Origin: a virus
Virus record (IMG/VR): IMGVR_UViG_3300017719_000119
Location: 1-29,280 of that record
DNA length: 29,280 bases
Direction: 5' to 3' (one strand)
Below are positions 21,808 through 27,895 of this stretch, piece by piece. The notes beneath the pieces were generated by a model. It was not told where the DNA came from, did not search any database, and saw only the letters and a list, made by a program, of their open reading frames with translations. Each line of letters opens with the position of its first letter. The stretch's first letter is position 1. Made by a program: the position numbers and the translations under genes.

Positions 21808-22033
21808 TAGAGACAAGACATTAGAAGCAGTGAAATCACATGCTCAAGGTCACATTGACAAACACAAGATTAACGTAGAAATATTGTTAGAGAGACCAGC
21901 AGGCATTGGCGAACACGGTGATTTATTAACTGAAATTGAAAAAGAGTTAAAAATCATTGCAGAATACCAAGACCAACTTGATGTTGTTGAACAACATTTT
22001 GAAACAAAGGACCCTTTTAAGGCTCAAGCATAA
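21797..22033 (+). CDS. Small helical hypothetical protein, 78 aa
   Basis: Starts at ATG 21797 with GAAGGAG about 9 nt upstream, overlapping the aminotransferase gene by 11 nt; a further in-frame ATG at 21779 adds six residues. Mostly helical: DKTLEAVKSHAQGHIDKHKI, then GDLLTEIEKELKIIAEYQDQ. I recall a similar small protein, with the AVKSHAxGHIxKHxxNVEIxL pattern, in T4-like marine phages. Function unknown. Confidence 0.6.
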   Translation: MAYNRDKTLEAVKSHAQGHIDKHKINVEILLERPAGIGEHGDLLTEIEKELKIIAEYQDQLDVVEQHFETKDPFKAQA

Positions 22034-22347
22034 TGCCGACATATACCTTTGAAAATACCAAGACTGGAAAAGTTTGGGACGACATGATGTCCATTTCAGA
22101 TAAAGAGACATATCTGGAGAAGAATAAACACATTAAACAGTGCCTAACAAAGATAAATATAGTAGGTGGTGTACAAGGCATGGGTGCAATGAAGAATGAC
22201 CAAGGTTGGCAGGAAAACATGCAACGAATTGCTGAAGCACACCCTACCTCTAACTTGGGCCAAAGATATGGTAAAAGGTCTATCAAAGACGTGAAGACAG
22301 CAGAGGTAATAAAAAAACACAAACGAAGAAAACGAGGACTAAAGTAA
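22033..22347 (+). CDS. FmdB-like N-terminal phage protein lacking cysteines
   Basis: A 104-residue protein whose start, MPTYTFENTKTGKVWDDMMS then ISDKETYLEKN, resembles the N-terminus of FmdB zinc-ribbon proteins (MPTYEY...F...SI) but has no CxxC pair. The C-terminus is basic (KKHKRRKRGLK). Such MPTY-starting proteins occur in marine T4-like phages. The stop overlaps the next start (TAATG). Function unknown; nucleic-acid contact is possible given the tail. Confidence 0.6.
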   Translation: MPTYTFENTKTGKVWDDMMSISDKETYLEKNKHIKQCLTKINIVGGVQGMGAMKNDQGWQENMQRIAEAHPTSNLGQRYGKRSIKDVKTAEVIKKHKRRKRGLK

Positions 22348-22745
22348 TGGCAGATATACCAGATTATATGCGTGGGTTTGATACCACAGACGATTGGGGT
22401 TTTACTCCTGTATCAAAAGCACCAAGCGAGAATAATACTCCTAGTATTGACCCCTCTGTAATTGACAACCAAACATTAGAGGTTGCTAAAGTAAAAGAGG
22501 ACGTTAAGGATATTAAATCTATGATGTCTGAAATTATGCAAATTGTAGCTGAAAAAGATACAGTTACAAAAGAACTTACAGACGAAGAAACGTTGAGTAG
22601 GTTTAAAGAGATAGAAAAGGTTATATTACCTTTTTTATACAACTTATCAAAGTCAGAAGAGCCATATATTCATTGGCCGAATCGACAGCCTATAATTAAG
22701 GCACAGATTGATAAGATATTATCGTTAACAAGAGGTAAACAATAA
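22347..22745 (+). CDS. Conserved-type hypothetical protein, 132 aa
   Basis: Acidic N-terminal part beginning MADIPDYMRGFDTTDDWGF, a Ser/Pro linker, then a coiled helix (EVAKVKEDVKDIKSMMSEIM) and a helical C-terminus (RFKEIEKVILPFLYNLSKS; HWPNRQPIIKAQIDKIL). It resembles a class of conserved T4-like marine phage proteins that start with the aspartate/Trp motif above; the function is not known to me. It directly precedes the endolysin gene. Confidence 0.6.
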   Translation: MADIPDYMRGFDTTDDWGFTPVSKAPSENNTPSIDPSVIDNQTLEVAKVKEDVKDIKSMMSEIMQIVAEKDTVTKELTDEETLSRFKEIEKVILPFLYNLSKSEEPYIHWPNRQPIIKAQIDKILSLTRGKQ

Positions 22746-23255
22746 ATGCAATCAAATTATCAGAAATGTTTAGAAACTATTTTACACCATGAGGGTGGAT
22801 ATGTAAATCATCCAAAAGACCCAGGTGGTGAAACAAATCTAGGCGTAACTAAAAGAGTATATGAAGAATGGGGTGGAACAAAAGACATGAAAGACTTAAC
22901 AGTTGAAGATGTTGCTCCAATCTATAAAAAGAACTATTGGGACAAAATGAAAGGTGACGACTTGCCAGGTGGCTTGGACTTATGTTGCTTTGATTTTGGT
23001 GTCAATGCAGGACCAGGCCGAAGTGCAAAGTACCTACAAACAATGATTGGTACAGTTGCAGATGGTGGTATTGGACCTAATACTTTGAAAGCCGTTGCTG
23101 AATACGTTGAAGCACACGGTATTGAAAAAGCAATCACTAACTTTCAAAACGCTAGACAAGGTTACTATGAGAAATTAAGTACCTTTGATACCTTTGGTAA
23201 AGGTTGGACTAGACGTGTAAATGAGACTACAGAGTTAGCGAAAACTCTTACATGA
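22746..23255 (+). CDS. GH108-type endolysin (N-acetylmuramidase-like)
   Basis: A 169-residue phage lysozyme of the GH108/PG_binding_3 type. The catalytic Glu is in ILHHEGGYVNHPKDPGGETNLGVT near residue 16, the classic EGGY signature; PIYKKNYWDKMKGDDLPGGLDL and CFDFGVNAGPGRSAKYLQ follow, then the C-terminal binding domain around GIGPNTLKAV and RQGYYEKL. The ATG follows the previous stop directly. After the TGA stop (23253-23255) the frame stays open for 26 more codons to TAA at 23334, a possible readthrough extension. It would digest host peptidoglycan at lysis or in the virion. Confidence 0.9.
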   Translation: MQSNYQKCLETILHHEGGYVNHPKDPGGETNLGVTKRVYEEWGGTKDMKDLTVEDVAPIYKKNYWDKMKGDDLPGGLDLCCFDFGVNAGPGRSAKYLQTMIGTVADGGIGPNTLKAVAEYVEAHGIEKAITNFQNARQGYYEKLSTFDTFGKGWTRRVNETTELAKTLT

Positions 23256-23339
23256 GACTATAAACGTCTTAATGATGAGAAACTTAAAGCAGGTCGTGAC
23301 GAAATAAACGATATGTATGCAAAAAAAGGCATTTAAGCA

Positions 23340-23368
23340 TTGCCATTACCAGTGAAATGTGGTATACT
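23340..23368 (+). promoter_or_regulatory. Sigma70-type promoter (TTGCCA class)
   Basis: TTGCCA (23340-23345), 17-bp spacer, TATACT (23363-23368). Predicted start near 23375, 30 nt before ATG 23405, with GAAGGTG as ribosome binding site. Likely source of the transcript that carries the nuclease, the exported protein and the tmRNA pieces. Confidence 0.8.
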
Positions 23369-23404
23369 ATATGTTAGACAATTAAAAATGAAGGTGAAAA
23401 CATT

Positions 23405-24085
23405 ATGAGTAAGAATTTTATTCAACTAGACGAAAGTAAATTCCCTACAACTAAAGGCAAGAACCAAAATGGTTTTCGTTTCTATGAAGTAGATGGACAA
23501 CACTTTCCTTCCATAACTACTGTACTCGGCGTACAAAAGAAACCAGGTCTTATTGCTTGGCGTAAAAATGTAGGCGAAGAGGCTGCGAAGTGGGAAATGA
23601 ACAGAGCAGCTAGACGTGGTACAGCAGTACACAATCTAGTTGAAAACTACCTAAAAGGTGAGACGCCTACTACAAGAGACGTACTACCACTAGGTATGTT
23701 TAGATTATTGAAACCTTATCTTGAACAACTTGATAATATTCATGCATTAGAGAAAATCATGTACAGTAAAAAACTGACCATTGCTGGTCAAGTTGATTGT
23801 ATTGCAGAATACAATGGTAAACTGTCCGTGATTGACTTCAAAACAGCGAACAAAGAAAGAGTTGATTCTTGGAATGAGAATTACTATATTCAATGTACTG
23901 CTTATGCACATATGTATGAAGAACTATTTGGCACAAAGATTGACCAAATTGTTATCTTGCAAGCAGGTGAAGATGGTTCATGTAAGGCATTCGTAAAAAA
24001 CAAAGCAGACTATGAAGAAAAACTTGAGTCGGCTATTAAGTATTTTTATAAATATTACGAAGAACAATCTAAAGACAAGGCGTAG
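23405..24085 (+). CDS. PD-(D/E)XK nuclease, MGME1/Cas4-like exonuclease
   Basis: A 226-residue nuclease of the PDDEXK_1 group. The core motif is GQVDCIAEYNGKLSVIDFKTANK near residues 128-150 (G-x-x-D, then D-F-K-T, giving the Asp, Asp and Lys of the active site); the N-terminal RGTAVHNLVENYLKG supplies the conserved His, and YYIQCTAYAHMYEELFG gives the motif-III Q-x-x-x-Y. Such single-strand-acting exonucleases are conserved in marine T4-like phages and act in recombination or genome degradation. It has its own promoter (23340). A chance TATAAATA (24047-24054) lies near its end. Confidence 0.88.
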   Translation: MSKNFIQLDESKFPTTKGKNQNGFRFYEVDGQHFPSITTVLGVQKKPGLIAWRKNVGEEAAKWEMNRAARRGTAVHNLVENYLKGETPTTRDVLPLGMFRLLKPYLEQLDNIHALEKIMYSKKLTIAGQVDCIAEYNGKLSVIDFKTANKERVDSWNENYYIQCTAYAHMYEELFGTKIDQIVILQAGEDGSCKAFVKNKADYEEKLESAIKYFYKYYEEQSKDKA

Positions 24086-24123
24086 TCGTATTTGTATTAC
24101 CACCTATCTTTGAGGAAGAAGTA

Positions 24124-24498
24124 ATGAAAAAAACAATAATTACATTATTCTTCTCACTTTTAATGTTCCAAGCAATGGCTGGCATGTTAAGAGCACAAGA
24201 AGTTGAAAAACAAATCACTGATTATAATTTCTTTTCTACAGGAATACCAATTCTATGTGGTACACCAGATGAGGTAGGTAGATATACAAAAGACAAAGGT
24301 TTTGAAGTATTTAATGTATCAGTGGGTAAAGCCGGTGCAAGACCAGATGGTGAAGTAGTATATTATGTATTTTACTGGTTTCAACCGAGTGGCACACAAA
24401 CAATGGTTACAATAAGTAATTTAAACATGACCGAGTCATGTATATTGTACCATTCATACGAGACAACTCTATCGCCTATGTTAGGCACAGAGTTATAA
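24124..24498 (+). CDS. Exported hypothetical protein, 124 aa
   Basis: Signal peptide (KKTIITLFFSLLMFQAMAGM, with a likely cleavage after AMA or LRA) and a mature beta-rich part: GIPILCGTPDEVGRYTKDKG, then VVYYVFYWFQPSGTQTMVTI and ESCILYHSY; the two cysteines may form a disulfide. GAGGAAG precedes the ATG. Ends six bases before the first tmRNA stem-loop. Function unknown. Confidence 0.65.
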   Translation: MKKTIITLFFSLLMFQAMAGMLRAQEVEKQITDYNFFSTGIPILCGTPDEVGRYTKDKGFEVFNVSVGKAGARPDGEVVYYVFYWFQPSGTQTMVTISNLNMTESCILYHSYETTLSPMLGTEL

Positions 24499-24504
24499 GA
24501 ATTA

Positions 24505-24566
24505 GTCGTTGACGACAAACATGGTAGGCAGACTGGACTCCGGGGCAGTTCCGGACAGCTCCACCA
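24505..24566 (+). ncRNA. ssrA: Acceptor piece of circularly permuted tmRNA
   Basis: Upstream half of a two-piece tmRNA. T-arm: TCCGG (24539-24543), seven-base loop GGCAGTT (24544-24550), CCGGA (24551-24555). It is followed at once by the acceptor 3' strand CAGCTCC (24556-24562) and an encoded ACCA end (24563-24566). CAGCTCC pairs with GGGGCTG at the 5' end of the coding piece (24689-24695; six Watson-Crick pairs and one G-U). Upstream, ACAAAC (24515-24520) pairs with GTTTGT (24722-24727) of the coding piece, as expected for helix P2. GTCG-TTGA-CGAC (24505-24516) is an alternative small hairpin; the exact 5' end is uncertain. The T-loop lacks the usual TTCRA. Confidence 0.9.
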
Positions 24567-24586
24567 TAAACACACTAGGAGTAAAA

Positions 24587-24676
24587 ATGTTTAATTGGAT
24601 TAAAAATTACTTTGACAAATGGGTCAAAAAAGAAGAAGACCGCCGGATTAGATATTTGAGTGGTAAAGGCAAATAG
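24587..24676 (+). CDS. 29-codon ORF between the tmRNA pieces
   Basis: Short ORF with AGGAGT seven bases before ATG 24587 and TAG at 24674-24676. The peptide is aromatic and basic (FNWIKNYFDKWVKKEEDRRI), an amphipathic helix-like sequence. It occupies most of the 122-nt segment between the two tmRNA pieces, which would normally be removed on maturation. It may be a real gene inserted in the intervening segment, or a chance frame; the ribosome binding site argues for translation. Function unknown. Confidence 0.5.
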   Translation: MFNWIKNYFDKWVKKEEDRRIRYLSGKGK

Positions 24677-24688
24677 TGTGCTTATGAC

Positions 24689-24850
24689 GGGGCTGATACA
24701 GGATTCGACAGGTGTTGAGAAGTTTGTAAGAGGTTAATAGGTGGCAACCTTTCATGCTAATTAAACGCAAACGATAATAACTTTGCATTAGCGGCTTAGT
24801 CGCTTAGGGTTTTGTGGATTGAACCTCGTAACAGAATCAATCCACGCTTT
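24689..24850 (+). ncRNA. ssrA: Coding piece of circularly permuted tmRNA (tag ANDNNFALAA)
   Basis: Downstream half. It begins GGGGCTGATACAGGATTCGA, almost the universal tmRNA 5' end with the D-like loop. AGGTT (24731-24735)/AACCT (24746-24750) forms a PK1-like stem. The tag frame starts at the resume codon GCA (24767) and reads ANDNNFALAA with TAG at 24797-24799. The stop region folds as AGCG (24790-24793)/CGCT (24801-24804), like P5, and a 9-bp hairpin GTGGATTGA (24814-24822)/TCAATCCAC (24837-24845) closes the 3' part. The RNA frees stalled ribosomes with SmpB and tags the nascent chain for ClpXP. The 3' end is approximate. Confidence 0.92.
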
Positions 24851-24883
24851 ACAAATGACGTATAATATGATATAAAGGTAAGT

Positions 24884-25102
24884 ATGAATAGTAAAGAATT
24901 TAGTTTGATAATTGAGAACATTGTAAAAGATAAGAAACCAATAACTTACCTAGACGCAATAATTCACTACTGTGAGACCGAGAATATTGAGGTTGAAACT
25001 GCTAGTAGAATGATTACCAAATCCCTAAAAGAAAAAATTAAAGCTGAAGCAGCTGAAGTCTGCCTACTTAAAGGTGGTAGACCAGCAAGATTACCTGTGT
25101 GA
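24884..25102 (+). CDS. 33: Late-transcription coactivator gp33
   Basis: Small T4 gp33-type protein (72 aa; T4 gp33 is about 112). It bridges the RNA polymerase flap and the sliding clamp to activate late promoters, together with the gp55 sigma factor. The N-terminus NSKEFSLIIENIVKDKKPITY and the following DAIIHYCETENIEVETASRM helix match the marine T4-like gp33 group; the C-terminus is basic and Pro/Gly-rich (GGRPARLPV). AAAGGTAAGT precedes the ATG. TATAAT at 24861-24866 has no good -35, so the gene may be read from the upstream promoter through the tmRNA region. Confidence 0.8.
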   Translation: MNSKEFSLIIENIVKDKKPITYLDAIIHYCETENIEVETASRMITKSLKEKIKAEAAEVCLLKGGRPARLPV

Positions 25103-25112
25103 GGAGATATAG

Positions 25113-25727
25113 ATGAACGTAGAATTGATTGAAAAATTAGGTAGTGACCTGTCTGTTGTAAATGCAGCTAGAGTGTCATTCAGTAAGAAGAAAGATGTAT
25201 TTGATGAGAAAGATGAGAAACTAATCAAGTACCTTGCAGACCATAACCATTGGTCGCCATTTGGTCATGCAACGTTACAATTTTTAATTAAGGCACCTGT
25301 GTTTGTTGCAAGACAACTAGTAAAACACCAAGTTGGTTTAGTATGGAATGAAGTAAGTCGTAGATACGTAGATGATGAACCACAATTTTATATGCCATTT
25401 ATATGGCGTGGTAAACCAGAAAACAAAAAACAAGGTTCAAGTGACAAAGAGATTGAATATGATATTTCTTCTACAATTCAATATGTAAAAGAAACATACA
25501 ACAATCTATTAAAAGAGGGTGTAGCACCTGAAATGGCAAGAATGGTACTACCTCAAAATATGATGACAGAGTGGTATTGGACAGGAAGTTTATATGCCTT
25601 TGCTCGTGTCTGTAACCTAAGGAACAAAGAAGACGCACAAGAAGAAACAAGAATGATAACACAACCGTTATCAAGGCATATTAAAGACCATTTTCCTATA
25701 AGTGCAAAGTATTTGTTAGATGATTAA
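25113..25727 (+). CDS. thyX: Flavin-dependent thymidylate synthase ThyX
   Basis: ThyX makes dTMP from dUMP with FAD, NADPH and methylene-tetrahydrofolate. The family motif is seen in VARQLVKHQVGLVWNEVSRR (consensus RHRxxSxNExSxRY; here KHQVGLVWNEVSRRY, so the first two Arg and the Ser differ). Also HNHWSPFGHATLQFLIKAP near residue 45 and LPQNMMTEWYWTGSLYAFAR near the C-terminus are typical. 204 residues is normal for phage ThyX. GAGGAGAT lies before the ATG. It complements NrdB in the dNTP supply. The unusual motif residues match what I recall for some phage forms. Confidence 0.93.
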   Translation: MNVELIEKLGSDLSVVNAARVSFSKKKDVFDEKDEKLIKYLADHNHWSPFGHATLQFLIKAPVFVARQLVKHQVGLVWNEVSRRYVDDEPQFYMPFIWRGKPENKKQGSSDKEIEYDISSTIQYVKETYNNLLKEGVAPEMARMVLPQNMMTEWYWTGSLYAFARVCNLRNKEDAQEETRMITQPLSRHIKDHFPISAKYLLDD

Positions 25728-26338
25728 TGCAATATGGTGGCTATGATGTTTACAAAATTTATCTCGGCGTTAAACTCCATTTCACTACGAGCTCATATGA
25801 CTATATCAAGTACAATGGAAAGAACAACGCAACTCTTGAGTCGTTTACTAAACGAAAAGATAGGTATTTTTTTCATAAGTTATCTAAAAGATATAATGAA
25901 CGAGACATACTGGATTATTTTGTTAGTAATTTTGCTATTGATGGTCGGAAGTGGATTGGAAATCTTATAAGAAATGATGGTAATGAAGCCTATATTAACT
26001 ATAAAAAATATAAAGAGACTTTTGATTACTCTTTACGAGAAGACCTTGGTCGTATGCTTTCTGATTTTGAGTTTAAGCGCCTTTCTTTTGATGATGGCAT
26101 GGGCATACGTAATGGACAACATTCACGATTCTTACGTTTACTTATTCAAAGGAAAGTTAGTCTCCAAACCGCCATACTTCTTGACGAGCTTATTGCGTTT
26201 CGTAAAAATTATGACAAAGAAATATCTGAAACAGTGGTTTGGCCTAAAATTTCAGAAACAATGGTCAAATTAAGACCATTCATAAAACTTGATAGAACAA
26301 CTGCCAAGTTTACAATAAAAGAGGTGATAAATGGATAA
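25727..26338 (+). CDS. 59: Helicase loader gp59
   Basis: T4 gp59-type loader that places helicase gp41 on gp32-coated forked DNA during recombination-dependent replication. It aligns by eye with T4 gp59 over DVYKIYLGVKLHFTTSSYDY, then YNGK, RKDRYFFHKLSKRYNERDIL, YFVSNFAIDGRKWIGNL and the C-terminal block LIQRKVSLQTAILLDELI with VVWPKISETMVKLRPFI. Length (203 aa) is close to T4 (217). The start overlaps the thyX stop (TAATG). Two other + strand open frames inside it are shadows. Confidence 0.93.
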   Translation: MQYGGYDVYKIYLGVKLHFTTSSYDYIKYNGKNNATLESFTKRKDRYFFHKLSKRYNERDILDYFVSNFAIDGRKWIGNLIRNDGNEAYINYKKYKETFDYSLREDLGRMLSDFEFKRLSFDDGMGIRNGQHSRFLRLLIQRKVSLQTAILLDELIAFRKNYDKEISETVVWPKISETMVKLRPFIKLDRTTAKFTIKEVING

Positions 26339-26612
26339 AGTAAAAGATTTTTGGTTACAGAGTTATAGAAGTGATAAGGTTGCTTTTTACTTTGAACTAG
26401 TTAGTTTCATATTTACAGTGGGTGCAAGTGTGACGTTGGCTGTAACAGCTGATAGTCCAGATATGCGAATTGTATATCCTGGTTTCTTTGTTGGTAGTAT
26501 TACAGGTTTCTATGCACACTACAGACGTAAACTAGCATGGCCTACAGTATTAGTAGGTTACTTTTCATTGATGAACGTATTTGGTTTAGGAGTTGCACAT
26601 GGTTGGTGGTAA
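26331..26612 (+). CDS. Small three-helix membrane protein
   Basis: A 93-residue protein with hydrophobic helices at about residues 20-39 (YFELVSFIFTVGASVTLAVT), 47-62 (IVYPGFFVGSITGFYAHY) and 69-90 (WPTVLVGYFSLMNVFGLGVA). GAGGTG precedes ATG 26331, which overlaps gp59 by 8 nt; the end overlaps the next membrane protein gene by 14 nt. The pair may act together in the inner membrane. Function unknown. Confidence 0.65.
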   Translation: MDKVKDFWLQSYRSDKVAFYFELVSFIFTVGASVTLAVTADSPDMRIVYPGFFVGSITGFYAHYRRKLAWPTVLVGYFSLMNVFGLGVAHGWW

Positions 26613-26910
26613 TGTCAGAAAGAAATTAGATGACAAGATTAAAGACTTAAACTCTACAAGAGTATTTAAGAAGATTACACCAAAAGGTGACCTATCATGG
26701 TACATTAAATGGGTTTCTAGTATATTCATTATTGGTGGTATGGCATTGACCAGTGCTAACATATTTCCTATGAACATTATAATTCATGGTATTGGTGTTA
26801 CAGGTTGGTTGGTAGTCGGTATGTTATGGCATGACCGTGCATTAATCTTTTTAAATGCAGTTGCCATTTTTACATATGCAACAGGATTATTAAATCATTA
26901 TTATGGCTAG
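26599..26910 (+). CDS. Small membrane protein, related in pattern to 7228-7464
   Basis: A 103-residue protein: basic N-terminus (GNVRKKLDDKIKDLN), then three hydrophobic helices (WVSSIFIIGGMALTSANIF; IIIHGIGVTGWLVVGMLW; ALIFLNAVAIFTYATGLL). ATG 26599 is used (TTTAGGAG upstream), not the TTG at 26593. The order of features (helix ending in SAN, G...W helix, charged turn, third helix ending LLN) resembles the 7228-7464 product, so they may be distant paralogues. Function unknown. Confidence 0.62.
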   Translation: MVGGNVRKKLDDKIKDLNSTRVFKKITPKGDLSWYIKWVSSIFIIGGMALTSANIFPMNIIIHGIGVTGWLVVGMLWHDRALIFLNAVAIFTYATGLLNHYYG

Positions 26911-27847
26911 ATACTTTGATGAAGAGTGGCCAAAAGAAGAAGAGATATTAAGAATAGGTTTAGAACAATCTAAACGACACAAAAGAGAACGAATGACAAG
27001 AGTATTTTGTATTGGTAATGGTACTAGTAGATTAGGTTTAGATTTACAAACTCTAAAACCACATGGTAAAGTTTATGGTTGCAATGCCATTTACAGAGAA
27101 GAGTTAGATAAGATTGACGCATTGATAGGTGTAGACCATGGTATTATGCATGAGATATATCATGCTGGCGTAGCACAAAAAGTACCATGTTATTTTAGAG
27201 ATTGGACTAAAGTGCCTGCCTATACATATGAAATGATGATGGACAGTGGTATAGATAAATTAGAAATGGAAGAACTACAAAAGAAACATAATATCATTAT
27301 TACTAATGAACGTGGTGACAGTACAGAATATGTTATGCATGGTTCTAAATTATCAGGCATAGTAGGAATTATTAAGAAAGATGGTGGCACAGAAAAGAAA
27401 AATATTAGTCATGGTGCTATCAAAGTATCATGGATAAAAACACCAGACTATTCTGAATCAATTACAGAATATATGGACAATAAAGATAAGGGTTGGTCAG
27501 CAGGACCAACAGCAGGTTGGATTGCATGTAAGAAAGAAACACCAAGTGAGGTGTTTTTGATAGGACATGACCTTGACAGTACAGATAAAAAGGTCAATAA
27601 CATATTTGCTGGTACTAAACATTATGTATCAAAAGAAATGCACCCAACACCAAGTATAAACTGGAAGAGACAGTGGAAAGACTTGTTTCAATCGTTTAAT
27701 AGTATAAAATTCTATAAGGTCAACAGATATAATGACGGCCGTGATGATGTAAATAAACCAATTGAAGAGTGGAAAGGCGTGAAAAACCTTGATTATATTG
27801 ACTACACAGAATTGGCAGAAAAAATCAAACCAGCATTGCCATTATGA
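26903..27847 (+). CDS. Unknown Rossmann-like protein (GNGTS motif)
   Basis: A 314-residue soluble protein. Near residue 34 is VFCIGNGTSRLGLDLQTLKP, a glycine-rich G-N-G-(P/T)-S turn as found in DUF115/MAF-type and some sialyltransferase-like proteins, followed by VYGCNAIYRE and DALIGVDHGIMHE. A late block, GPTAGWIACKKETPSEVFLIGHDLD, also resembles that group. Related proteins are, I think, conserved in marine T4-like phages. A glycan- or nucleotide-linked activity is possible; I do not assign one. It overlaps the previous gene by 8 nt and its end contains the next promoter's -35. Confidence 0.6.
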   Translation: MARYFDEEWPKEEEILRIGLEQSKRHKRERMTRVFCIGNGTSRLGLDLQTLKPHGKVYGCNAIYREELDKIDALIGVDHGIMHEIYHAGVAQKVPCYFRDWTKVPAYTYEMMMDSGIDKLEMEELQKKHNIIITNERGDSTEYVMHGSKLSGIVGIIKKDGGTEKKNISHGAIKVSWIKTPDYSESITEYMDNKDKGWSAGPTAGWIACKKETPSEVFLIGHDLDSTDKKVNNIFAGTKHYVSKEMHPTPSINWKRQWKDLFQSFNSIKFYKVNRYNDGRDDVNKPIEEWKGVKNLDYIDYTELAEKIKPALPL

Positions 27848-27864
27848 CCATTATAGTGTATATT
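27836..27864 (+). promoter_or_regulatory. Sigma70-type promoter (TTGCCA class)
   Basis: TTGCCA (27836-27841), 17-bp spacer, TATATT (27859-27864). Predicted start near 27871, 25 nt before ATG 27896, with AAAGGA as ribosome binding site. The -35 overlaps the end of the preceding coding region. Confidence 0.78.
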
Positions 27865-27895
27865 AGTAACAATAAATTAAAGGAATAAAACGAAC

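Noticed and set aside
24047-24054. TATAAATA near the end of the PD-(D/E)XK nuclease gene
   Set aside because: It falls in codons for a Tyr/Lys-rich run (FYKYY) and is most simply coding sequence. A late promoter here for 24124 and the tmRNA cannot be excluded but is not listed.
24861-24866. TATAAT before gp33
   Set aside because: No -35 hexamer at 16-18 bp; the only similar sequence (TTTACA, 24848) is 7 bp away. Possibly an AT-rich coincidence after the tmRNA.
25734-26273. Two overlapping + strand open frames (25734-25970 and 25974-26273) encoding hydrophobic peptides
   Set aside because: Both lie wholly within gp59, which aligns with T4 gp59 over its length. They are shadows in another frame.
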